Shown in pieces: positions 26,671 through 40,500 of a stretch of DNA of 64,000 bases. The stretch is from Cladorhizidae sp. MBARI D1340-BT2 (lineage: Eukaryota > Porifera > Demospongiae > Poecilosclerida > Cladorhizidae). Both the position numbers and the translations under genes were made by a program. Each line of letters opens with the position of its first letter. Position 1 is the first letter of the stretch. The stretch lies in the NCBI GenBank assembly GCA_028752905.1, contig JAQNBH010000014.1:29039825-29103824 (forward strand), in the 5' to 3' direction. Under the pieces are notes generated by a model. The model made no database searches. It was given only the letters and a program-made list of their open reading frames with translations, and was not told the origin of the DNA.

Positions 26671-29600
26671 ATAGTGAACTAACAATAATAATAGCAGCAG
26701 CAATACAATAGTCACCTGGTAATAGTAGCCAAGCACCCAGCAAAGCCCCATGGTGTACTGCTCTGTAAGTTGAACTTTGAACTCATTGTCATCACTGGGC
26801 ACTCCAAACTTGTCTTGGTAGTAACGTTCTTTCCACCCATCTTCCCAGAGTCTAACAGCATCCTCGGGCTCACTGTCACTATCTACACACAGTCACAAGG
26901 GCACACATCACACCTGGCTCACTATCCACACACACACACCACCTGGCTCACTATCCACACACACACACACCACACCTGGCTCACTATCCACACACACACA
27001 CACACACCTGGCTCACTATCCACACACACACACAGCACACCTGGCTCACTATCCACACACACACACACCTGGCTCACTATCCACACACACACACACACCA
27101 CACCTGGCTCACTATCCACACACACACACACCACCTGGCTCACTATCCACACACACACACACCACCTGGCTCACTATCCACACACACACACACACCACAC
27201 CTGGCTCACTATCCACACACACACACACCACCTGGCTCACTATCCACACACCACACACCACCTTGTTCACTATCCACACACCACACACACCACCTGGCTC
27301 ACTATCCACACACACCACCTGGCTCACTATCCACACACACACACCACACCTGGCTCACTATCCACACACACACACACACACACCTGGCTCAATATCCACA
27401 CACACACACACACCACACCTGGCTCACTATCCACACACCACCTGGCTCACTATCCACACACCACACAACACCTTGTTCACTATCCACACACCACACACAC
27501 CACCTGGCTCACTATCCACACACACACACACACCACCTGGCTCACTATCCACACACACACACACACACACCACCTGGCTCACTATCCACACACACACACA
27601 CCTGGCTCACTATCCACACACACACACACCACCTGGCTCACTATCCACACACCACACCTGGCTCACTATCCACACACACACACACACACCACCTGGCTCA
27701 CTATCCACACACACACACACACACACCACCTGGCTCACTATCCACACACACACACACACACCACATGGCTCACTATCCACACACACACCACATGGCTCAC
27801 TATCCACACACACACACACACACCTGGCTCACTATCCACACACACACACACACCTGGCTCACTATCCACACACACACCACCTGGCTCACTATCCACACAC
27901 CACACACACCACCTGGCTCACTAACCACACACACACCACCTGGCTCACTATCCACACACACACACACACACCACCTGGCTCACTATCCACACACACACAC
28001 ACACACACACACACCTGGCTCACTAACCACACACACACACACACCACATGGCTCACTATCCACACACCACACACACCACCTGGCTCACTATCCACACACA
28101 CCACATGGCTCACTATCCACATACACACACCACCTGGCTCACTATCCACACACACACACACACATCACCTGGCTCACTATCTACACACACACACCACACC
28201 TGGCTCACTATCCACACACACACCACACCTGGCTCACTATCCACACACACACACCACCTGGCTCACTATCTACACACACACACACCACCTGGCTCACTAT
28301 CCACACACCACCTGGCTCACTATCCACACACACCACATGGCTCACTATCTACACACACACACCACACCTGGCTCACTATCCACACACACACACACCTGGC
28401 TCACTATCCACACACACACACACACACACACCACCTGGCTCACTATCCACACACACACACACACCACCTGGCTCACTATCTACACACACACACACCACCT
28501 GGCTCACTATCCACACACACACACACCACCTGGCTCACTATCCACACACACACCACACCTGGCTCACTATCCACACACACACACACACACCACACCTGTC
28601 TCACTATCCACACACACACACACACCACATGGCTCACTATCCACACATCATGCCTGCCTCACATCTATAGTATGCTCACCATTGTCATCTCGCTTCCGCT
28701 TCTGACCAATCATGGGCCTTTGACCGCAGGTGGCTGAACTGCTCCTCTTCAAATTTGCTTTCAAACTGTCGGCTGCATCCTTATTGGCTGAGAAAGCAGA
28801 AGAGGCGGCATTGGTTCGCATCTGATAAGCTTCCTGCCGCGCGTTATGAATTGGATGGGTAAAAGACCCGACAGGCTGCAAAATGGGTGGTACACATGGG
28901 TGTGGCTAAATATCGGCAGAGGGTTATGGGCCCAGCAAGAGGGTGTGGCTAATAGATTGGCAGAGGGTTGTATGCCCAGAAAGAGGGTGTGGTTATTAGA
29001 ATAAGAGTGATGTGGTTAACGGGGTACACACATGTGGGTGTGGGGAAGAGGGTGCGGTTAATGGGTATACCTGTGGGTGGCAAGAGGGTGTGGTTTACAA
29101 AATACTATACAGATTCATTTCAAATTGTTTGCCTACCTATCATAGCTCATGGTAGAGAGTCGTCTTACTGACTGGCAATATTCAAAATTATTCTCCCCCC
29201 CCCCCCACAGTCACGGATAGGTACCAAAAACCAATTTTACTTCAAATACCTTCCACCTGTGAGGCTCAGAATCACCTTTACTGACCACACCTTTAAATGT
29301 TTTGGTCTTGGACGTGTCAATAGTATGTATGGACAAAAGGAAAACAGTCTAATTTCTGAAGCAAAATAATCTGTAACTAGACAGCACTTCCCCGAGCCAG
29401 GCTGGAGGGATATTAGCAAGTCAGGGTTTCATTTAGAAAATTGTCCAAGAAGGGGGGGAGCAACTGGAGGAATCTGGATATTAAGGGGGGGCATGATGGT
29501 TAAAGATGTGACAAAGTTTCTAAATTTTAATAATACAATTTTTAAGGGGGGGGGCAAAAAGGTTCCAAGGGGGGCAATCACCCCCCTCTAAATGAAACCC

Positions 29601-32600
29601 TGCAGGTGCATAATATATTTCCGCCCACACAACCCCCCAACCCCAAACCACACACACTCCCAACACAACACAAATAATAACAACAAACAAAGAGCTAACA
29701 CGTCCCAACTCACTCACCTTGGGCGCAAACTGCCCTTTGGGGGTATACGCAGGTGCACCACTGACAAACATCTGAGGAGAGAGTGAAAGGGAAAGGGTTA
29801 TCAACCTTGCAAGTGCATGCTGAACTAGCCACAGCAGAGAACTAGGTAGTGCCACATGTAAGTATTAGTGTGCAGGCTATAATGATATGCATACTGGTAG
29901 TGTCACATGTATTAGTGTGCAGGCTATAATGATATGCATACTGGTAGTGCCACATGTAAGTATTAGTGTGCAGGCTATAATGATATGCATACTGGTAGTG
30001 CCACATGTATTAGTGTGCAGGCTATAATGATGTGCATACTGGTAGTGCCACATGTATTAGTGTGTGGCTATAATGATATGCATACTGATAGTGCCACATG
30101 TATTAGCTATAATGATATGCATACTGGTAGTGCCACATGTATTAGTGTGTGGCTATAATGATATGCATACTGGTAGTGCCACATGTATTAGTGTGCAGGT
30201 TATAATGATATGCATACTGGTAGTGCCACATGTATTAGTGTGCAGGCTATAATGATATGCATACTGGTAGTGCCACATGTATTAGTGTGTGGCTATAATG
30301 ATATGCATACTGGTAGTGCCACATGTATTAGTGTGCAGGCTACTGGTAGTGCCACATGTATTAGTGTGCAGGCTATAATGATATGCATACTGGTAGTGCC
30401 ACATGTATTAGTGTGCAGGCTATAATGATACGCATATGGTAGTGCCACATGTATTAGTGTGCAGGCTACTGGTAGTGCCACATGTATTAGTGTGCAGACT
30501 ATAATGATATGCATACTGATAGTGCCACATGTATTAGTGTGCAGACTATAATGATATGCATACTGATAGTGCCACATGTATTAGTGTGGCTATAATGATA
30601 TTCATATGCTTACACTGTTTCGCCTTTTCTTGGCCCTATTTCGCTGCTTAAAATCCAGATCCTTCTGACGTCTGTTCTTGAAGGTTTCGTCCTCCACCTT
30701 ACCTAGTTCTAGACATTCATGAAAGACACTCATCACAAAACACTACCTCCGCACCAACACTGCAGGAGCACGCATATTGTGACACACTTGATTATCTCAT
30801 ACATACTGGGTTAAGGGTGTGCCAGTTAAGTAGGTTCTAAGACACAGGCTAACATCACACTGGGTTGAGGTAGGTTGACAATAGCTCTCTATGGGGACAC
30901 ACACTGGACCAACACCACACTGGGTTGAGGCAGGTTGAAGTCGGTTGACAATAGCTCTATGGGGACACACACTGAACCAACACCACACTGGGTTGAGTCA
31001 GGTTGAAGTCGGTTGACAATAGCTCTATGGGGGCACACACTGGACCAACACCACACTGGGTTGAGGCAGGTTGACAATAGCTCTATGGGGACACACACTG
31101 GACCAACACCACACTGGGTTGAGATAGGTTGAAGTAGGTTGACGATAGCTCTATGGGGACACACACTGGACCAACACCACACTAGGTTGAGATAGGTTGA
31201 AGTAGGTTGACAATAGCTCTATGGGGACACACACTGGACCAACACCACACTGGGTTGAGGCAGTAGGTGGACAATAGCTCTATGGGGACACACACTGGAC
31301 CAACACCACACTCAGGTTGATGGGGACACACACTGGACCAACACCACACTCAGGTTGAAGTAGGTAGGGCATCAGGTATGCTTCATATTAACACTTCCAG
31401 CATGCTTCACTAAGGTAGTAAACCAGTATGCTGCTCTAGCTCCTGCATGCTGGTAGAGCTTACTCTAGCTCCTGCATGCTGGTAGAGCTTACTCTAGCTC
31501 CTGCATGCTGGTAGAGCTTGCTCTAGCTCCTGCATGCTGGTAGAGCTTACTCTAGCTCCTGCATGCTGGTAGAGCTTACTCTAGCTCCTGCATGCTGGAA
31601 GAACTTACTCTAGCTCCTGCATGCTGGTAGAGCTTACTATAGCTCCTGCATGCTGGTAGAGCTTACTATAGCTCCTGCATCATGGTATGCTGGTAGAGCT
31701 TACTCTAGCTCCTGCATGCTGGTAGATCCTACTCTAGCTCCTGCATGCTGGTAGAGCTTACTCTAGCTCCTGCATGCTGGTAGAGCTTACTATAGCTCCT
31801 GCATGCTGGAAGAGCTTACTATAGCTCCTGCATGCTGGAAGAGCTTACTCTAGCTCCTGCATGCTGGAAGAGCTTACTCTAGCTCCTGCATGCTGGTAGA
31901 GCTTACTCTAGCTCCTGCATGCTGGTAGAGCTTACTCTAGCTCCTGCATGCTGGAAGAGCTTACTCTAGCTCATGCATGCTGGTAGAGCTTACTCTAGCT
32001 CCTGCATGCTGGCAGAGCTTGCTCTAGCTCCTGCATGCTGGTAGAGCTTACTATAGCTCCTGCGTGCTGGAAGAGCTTACTCTAGCTCCTGCATGCTGGA
32101 AGAGCTTACTCTAGCTCCTGCATGCTGGTAGAGCTTACTCTAGCTCCTGCATGCTGGTAGAGCTTACTCTAGCTCCTGCATGCTGGAAGAGCTTACTCTA
32201 GCTCATGCATGCTGGCAGAGCTTGCTCTAGCTCCTGCATGCTGGTAGAGCTTACTCTAGCTCCTGCATGCTGATTTCACGCTCCGGCAAACATAATTTTT
32301 TTAAAGCGATGACTAACTTTGGGGCAGTGATCTATACTCTGGCAAATATGGTATATACGTACATACAGATGAGATAGATAGATAGATAGTTGGCGCACCT
32401 TTTAGAATCATCTGAACCCGATAGAGGTTGACACGCCCATTAAATGTCAGGTATCCCTGCAGAGAAAAAACATGCAAAAATAAAACATGCAAAAATATAC
32501 GCCTTCAAATACCAACACAATCTAAATATCCAGATATTCCTCCCCTGTTCTGTAGCGCTAAGCCTTCCTGGATGCTTGGGACCAGCCAAGATTGTTACAC

Positions 32601-34527
32601 AGGCTAGGACTAGGATTAGGGCTAGGGCTAAGGCTAGGATTAGAACTAGGGCTAGAGCTAGAATGAGTAGAATTAGAGCTAGGGCTAGGATTAGAGCTAG
32701 GGCTAGGATTAGAGCTAGGGCTAGGGCTAGGGCTAGGATTAGGGCTAGGGCTAGGATTAGAGCTAGGGCTACGGCTAGGATTAGAACTAGGGCTAGGGCT
32801 AGGATTAGGGCTAGGGCTAGGATTAGAGCTAGGGCTAGGATTAGAGCTAGGGCTAGGATTAGAGCTAGGGATAGTTAGAGCTAGGGCTAGGATTAGAGCT
32901 AGGGCTAGAATTAGAGTTAGGGCTAGGATTAGAGTTAGGGCTAGGATTAGAGTTGTGGCTAGAATTAAAGTTAGGGCTAGGATTAGAGTTGGGGCTAGAA
33001 TTAGAGTTAGGGCTAGGATTAGAGTTAGGACTAGAATTAGAGTTAGGGCTAGGATTAGAGTTAGGGCTAGGATTAGAGCTAGGGCTAGGATTAGAGTTAG
33101 GGCTAGGATTAGAGCTAGGGCTAGGATTAGAGCTAGGGCTAGGATTAGAGTTAGGGCTAGGATTAGAGCTAGGGCTAGAATTAGAGCTAGGGCTAGGATT
33201 AGAGCTAGGATTAGAGTTAGGGCTAGGATTAGAGCTAGGGCTAGGATTAGAGCTAGGGCTAGGATTAGAGCTAGGGCTAGGATTAGAGCTAGGGCCTAGG
33301 ATTAAGGCTAGGATTAGGGGGAAGAACTTTGAACCTTGGATACCCCGAACCTTGGATACCCATGTAGGATTGTCAACGGAGGATAGCAACTGCACCACTC
33401 CACATAGAGTGCACCACCCGCATAGAGTGCACTGCTCCACGTGGAGTGGTGCACTCCATGTAGAGAGTTCATGGCCATCCTTCGCTAGTTCATACATTTC
33501 AAGGACTGAATAGTTCACAACAACCAGACACCCTTCGCTAGTTCATACCTTCAAGGACCGGACACCCCTCACTAGTTCACACCCTCAAGGACCAGACATC
33601 CCTCACTATTTCACACCCTCATGGACTGGACACCCCTCGCTAGTCAGCTGATTTCTCACGTGAGTCTTGGGGACAACTTGTTTGTAGAGGTTGATGAGCC
33701 TGTCGATAGCGCCCTCCCTGATCTCCAAGGAAGGCAAGTGAGGTAAGAAGTCATTGCCCACAAAGAAGCACATGAAGACCCAGTCATCAATGGCCCTCTG
33801 CATGTACCAAGATGCACGCACACCACACAGAGGAGGAAGAGAAGGGGAGGGAGAAGATATAGAGTTGGCATCTAGAATGAGAGGTGTCTTCCCACCAGTT
33901 CAAAATGATTTCTTATGACACATTTCAACTGCACGCTTCAGTTTTCATTTGGTAATTGATGGAGGGGAAGAAAAAAGGAATGCATCTCTACTCACTGGCA
34001 ATGTGCTCCACACAACATGCATGTGCCATGCTCCACATGACATGCATGCCCATGCTCCACATGACATGCATGCACCTTGCTACATAAAATGTATGTGCTG
34101 TGCTCCACACGACATGCATGTGCCATGCTCCACATGACATGCATGTGCCATGCTCCACCCGACATGCATGCTCCACATGACATGCATGCGCCATGCTCCA
34201 AATGACATGCATGTGCCATGCTCCACATGATATGCATTGCTCCACAGGACATGCATGTGATCCATCATGACTTGTCCGAATGCTGTCGAGTACAAGCACA
34301 CAATAACATTATCATACAGATAATGGTGGGTGTGGTTTGACATGCGGCTTTCAGAGTTGGGACGCAGCGGGTATCTCCAGCCTTATGGATGTCGCGTTGA
34401 TTATTAGGTGTGAGATGATGTACAAACAGTTCCCTCATTTTCTGTACCTTATCACAAGCATCTTCACACAATCGGGTGGTGGTAGTTCCATGCATATGTA
34501 CTCGTGATGTGTGTGTGTGTATGTGTA

Positions 34528-34559
<32 letters not shown>

Positions 34560-37500
34560 TGTGTATGTGTGTGTGTATGTGTGTGTGTGTGTGTGTGTGT
34601 CAGCTTTCCAACTTCTCCCTCATGCTGCTATGTAGATTCACGTCACCAACTTCCTCTCTCCAAAGTACACCTTCCCCAGCTGCAAGAAGTTCTAAACAGA
34701 ACTGAGAATTCATGGAAGATTGTAACTTATCCTTGAGCTAAGTGAGCCGAGATCTTAATTAAAAGGGGTAGGTACGTACGTCTTTTGAAAATGACCCTGA
34801 CATGAAACTTTCCGCACACACACAACTGATGCCCTCACTTAGGCCAGCCATATAAGGGCACACAACTGATACCCTCACTTAGGCCAGCCATATAAGGGCA
34901 CACAACTGATACCCTCACTTAGGCCAGCCATATAAGGGCACACACCTGATGCCTCACTTGGGCCAGCCATATAAGGGATGTTGTCTTTTCCCTCCATTCT
35001 TCCTTATGAAGACCGAAGCATATGGTTGAAAAGTTAGCGTAAAAATCAAACGAAAAACTTTGATGAAGATATAGGCTTGCCTGGTTGCATTGGACCAAGT
35101 CAGCAAGAATCACCGTACCAGTTGAGTAACCAGACTAATGGTTTTGTTATATATTATACTTGTTGTGCAAGATAACAACAACAACAACAACACAACAACA
35201 AAAACAAAAACACAACAACAACAACACAACAACAACAACAACAACAAGGGGAACAAGTGACAACAGAAACAATAATAACAATAAAAACAAAAAACAATAA
35301 GAACAATCACAGCCACAGGAATAAAGGCAACACATGTAATAATGCCATTAATGGCAAGAATAATGTTCTCAGCTCACCTCTAGTTCAAAAGGGAAGGACA
35401 GGCCCGTGATCTTGAGCTCTCTCTCCAAGTACTGGAGGAAAGAAGTGAACATATGTTGAAGAATGTCATTTTCATGATGGCTAAAATGGAGACATAAGAA
35501 CAGAGAAAGGAGAGTAGGATGGAGAGGGAGGAAGAGAGGAAGAGAGAGAGAGGGAGAAGAGAGATGAGATGAGGGAGAGAGGAGAGAGGAGAGAGCAGAA
35601 TAGGAGGGAGAGGAGAGACGAGGGAGGAGAGCAGGAAGGAGAGGAGAACAGGAGGGAGAGGAGAACAGGAGGGAGAGGAGAACAGGAGGGAGAGGAGAAC
35701 AGGAGGGAGAGGAGAACAGGAGGGAGAGGGAGAGGAGAGCAGGAGGGAGAGGAGAACAGGAGGGAGAGGAGAACAGGAGGGAGAGGAGAACAGGAGGGAG
35801 AGGGAGAGGAGAGCAGGAGGGAGAGGAGAGCAGGAGGGAGAGGAGAACAGGAGGGAGAGGGAGAGGAGAACAGGAGGGAGAGGAGAACAGGAGGGAGAGG
35901 AGAGCAGGAGGGAGAGGAGAGCAGGAGGGAGAGGAGAACAGGAGGGAGAGGAGAGAGGGTGGAAAGAGAGGAGAGTGGGAGAGGAGACAACAAAAATACA
36001 TCAGAAGAGATTCAACAAACAAGAGTAGCCAGAGAAACTGGTAAAGTGTAATCCGTCTACTTGCTTCTCTGAGGACACAGAGCCGTATGAAGATGAACTG
36101 CTTCTCCATCACAAGGTCGCTATTGCTCCCTGCTAGTTCATCAAACTGGCCCTCCTTCTCCTTGGTTTCGCCGGTGCACTCACTCATTGTGTGGCCTGTG
36201 TGAGGTAAAGGATCATCAAAACAGCAGACTTTGTGAAGATCCCTATATCTACATCTACAGGTGCAATATATCTACAGGTGCAATATATTTACAGGTGCAA
36301 TATATCTACAGGTGCAATATATCTACAGGTGTAATATATCTACAGGTACAATATATCTACAGGTGCAATATATCTACAGGTGCAATATATCTACAGGTAC
36401 AATATATCTACAGGTGCAATATATCTACAGGTGCAATATATCTACAGGTGCAATATATCTACAGGTGCAATATATCTACAGGTACAATATATCTACAGGT
36501 GCAATATATCTACAGGTGCAATATATCTACAGGTGTAATATATCTACAGGTGCAATATATCTACAGGTACAATATATCTACAGGTACAATATATCTACAG
36601 GTGCAATATATCTACAGGTACAATATATCTACAGGTACAATATATCTACAGGTGCAATATATCTACAGGTGCAATATATCTACAGGTGCAATATATCTAC
36701 AGGTACAATATATCTACAGGTGCAATATATCTACAGGTGCAATATATCTACAGGTGCAATATATCTACAGGTGCAATATATCTACAGGTACAATATATCT
36801 ACAGGTACAATATATCTACAGGTGCAATATATCTACAGGTGCAATATATCTACAGGTGCAATATATCTACAGGTACAATATATCTACAGGTGCAATATAT
36901 CTACAGGTGCAATATATCTACAGGTACAATATATCTACAGGTGCAATATATCTACAGGTGCAATATATCTACAGGTGCAATATATCTACAGGTGCAATAT
37001 ATCTACAGGTGCAATATATCTACAGGTACAATATATCTACAGGTACAATATATCTACAGGTACAATATATCTACAGGTGCAATATATCTACAGGTGCAAT
37101 ATATCTACAGGTACAATATATCTACAGGTGCAATATATCTACAGGTGCAATATATCTACAGGTGCAATATATCTACAGGTGCAATATATCTACAGGTGCA
37201 ATATATCTACAGGTGCAATATATCTACAGGTGCAATATATCTACAGGTACAATATATCTACAGGTGCAATATATCTACAGGTGCAATATATCTACAGGTG
37301 CAATATATCTACAGGTACAATATATCTACAGGTGCAATATATCTACAGGTGCAATATATCTACAGGTGCAATATATCTACAGGTACAATATATCTACAGG
37401 TACAATATATCTACAGGTACAATATATCTACAGGTGTAATATATCTACAGGTACAATATATCTACAGGTGCAATATATCTACAGGTGCAATATATCTACA

Positions 37501-40500
37501 GGTGCAATATATCTACAGGTACAATATATCTACAGGTGCAATATATCTACAGGTGCAATATATCTACAGGTGCAATATATCTACAGGTGCAATATATCTA
37601 CAGGTACAATATATCTACAGGTGCAATATATCTACAGGTACAATATATCTACAGGTGCAATATATCTACAGGTGCAATATATCTACAGGTACAATATATC
37701 TACAGGTGCAATATATCTACAGGTGCAATATATCTACAGGTACAATATATCTACAGGTGCAATATATCTACAGGTACAATATATCTACAGGTGCAATATA
37801 TCTACAGGTGCAATATATCTACAGGTACAATATATCTACAGGTACAATATATCTACAGGTGCAATATATCTACAGGTGCAATATATCTACAGGTGCAATA
37901 TATCTACAGGTGCAATATATCTACAGGTGCAATATATCTACAGGTGCAATATATCTACAGGTGCAATATATCTACAGGTACAATATATCTACAGGTGCAA
38001 TATATCTACAGGTACAATATATCTACAGGTGCAATATATCTACAGGTGCAATATATCTACAGGTGCAATATATCTACAGGTGTAATATATCTACAGGTGC
38101 AATATATCTACAGGTACAATATATCTACAGGTACAATATATCTACAGGTGCAATATATCTACAGGTACAATATATCTACAGGTACAATATATCTACAGGT
38201 GCAATATATCTACAGGTGCAATATATCTACAGGTGCAATATATCTACAGGTGCAATATATCTACAGGTACAATATATCTACAGGTGCAATATATCTACAG
38301 GTGCAATATATCTACAGGTGCAATATATCTACAGGTGCAATATATCTACAGGTACAATATATCTACAGGTACAATATATCTACAGGTGCAATATATCTAC
38401 AGGTGCAATATATCTACAGGTGCAATATATCTACAGGTACAATATATCTACAGGTGCAATATATCTACAGGTGCAATATATCTACAGGTGCAATATATCT
38501 ACAGGTGCAATATATCTACAGGTGCAATATATCTACAGGTGCAATATATCTACAGGTGCAATATATCTACAGGTACAATATATCTACAGGTACAATATAT
38601 CTACAGGTACAATATATCTACAGGTGCAATATATCTACAGGTGCAATATATCTACAGGTACAATATATCTACAGGTGCAATATATCTACAGGTGCAATAT
38701 ATCTACAGGTGCAATATATCTACAGGTGCAATATATCTACAGGTGCAATATATCTACAGGTGCAATATATCTACAGGTGCAATATATCTACAGGTACAAT
38801 ATATCTACAGGTGCAATATATCTACAGGTGCAATATATCTACAGGTGCAATATATCTACAGGTACAATATATCTACAGGTGCAATATATCTACAGGTGCA
38901 ATATATCTACAGGTGCAATATATCTACAGGTACAATATATCTACAGGTACAATATATCTACAGGTACAATATATCTACAGGTGTAATATATCTACAGGTA
39001 CAATATATCTACAGGTGCAATATATCTACAGGTGCAATATATCTACAGGTGCAATATATCTACAGGTACAATATATCTACAGGTGCAATATATCTACAGG
39101 TGCAATATATCTACAGGTGCAATATATCTACAGGTGCAATATATCTACAGGTACAATATATCTACAGGTGCAATATATCTACAGGTACAATATATCTACA
39201 GGTGCAATATATCTACAGGTGCAATATATCTACAGGTACAATATATCTACAGGTGCAATATATCTACAGGTGCAATATATCTACAGGTACAATATATCTA
39301 CAGGTGCAATATATCTACAGGTACAATATATCTACAGGTGCAATATATCTACAGGTGCAATATATCTACAGGTACAATATATCTACAGGTACAATATATC
39401 TACAGGTGCAATATATCTACAGGTACAATATATCTACAGGTGCAATATATCTACAGGTGCAATATATCTACAGGTGCAATATATCTACAGGTGCAATATA
39501 TCTACAGGTGCAATATATCTACAGGTACAATATATCTACAGGTGCAATATATCTACAGGTGCAATATATCTACAGGTGCAATATATCTACAGGTGCAATA
39601 TATCTACAGGTGCAATATATCTACAGGTGCAATATATCTACAGGTGCAATATATCTACAGGTGCAATATATCTACAGGTACAATATATCTACAGGTGCAA
39701 TATATCTACAGGTGCAATATATCTACAGGTGCAATATATCTACAGGTGCAATATATCTACAGGTACAATATATCTACAGGTACAATATATCTACAGGTAC
39801 AATATATCTACAGGTGCAATATATCTACAGGTGCAATATATCTACAGGTACAATATATCTACAGGTGCAATATATCTACAGGTGCAATATATCTACAGGT
39901 GCAATATATCTACAGGTGCAATATATCTACAGGTGCAATATATCTACAGGTGCAATATATCTACAGGTGCAATATATCTACAGGTGCAATATATCTACAG
40001 GTACAATATATCTACAGGTGCAATATATCTACAGGTGCAATATATCTACAGGTGCAATATATCTACAGGTACAATATATCTACAGGTGCAATATATCTAC
40101 AGGTGCAATATATCTACAGGTGCAATATATCTACAGGTACAATATATCTACAGGTACAATATATCTACAGGTACAATATATCTACAGGTGTAATATATCT
40201 ACAGGTACAATATATCTACAGGTGCAATATATCTACAGGTGCAATATATCTACAGGTGCAATATATCTACAGGTACAATATATCTACAGGTGCAATATAT
40301 CTACAGGTGCAATATATCTACAGGTGCAATATATCTACAGGTGCAATATATCTACAGGTACAATATATCTACAGGTGCAATATATCTACAGGTACAATAT
40401 ATCTACAGGTGCAATATATCTACAGGTGCAATATATCTACAGGTACAATATATCTACAGGTGCAATATATCTACAGGTGCAATATATCTACAGGTACAAT

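Noticed and set aside
26770..28737. Long His/Thr-rich open frames on the plus strand
   Set aside because: Produced by CA repeats with CTGGCTCACTATC spacers in an XRN2 intron; several frames overlap and none has unique sequence.
32444..33518. Arg/Ala-rich and Leu/Gly-rich open frames
   Set aside because: They are translations of the RRYTAG hexamer array; period 6 and 18 keeps frames open.
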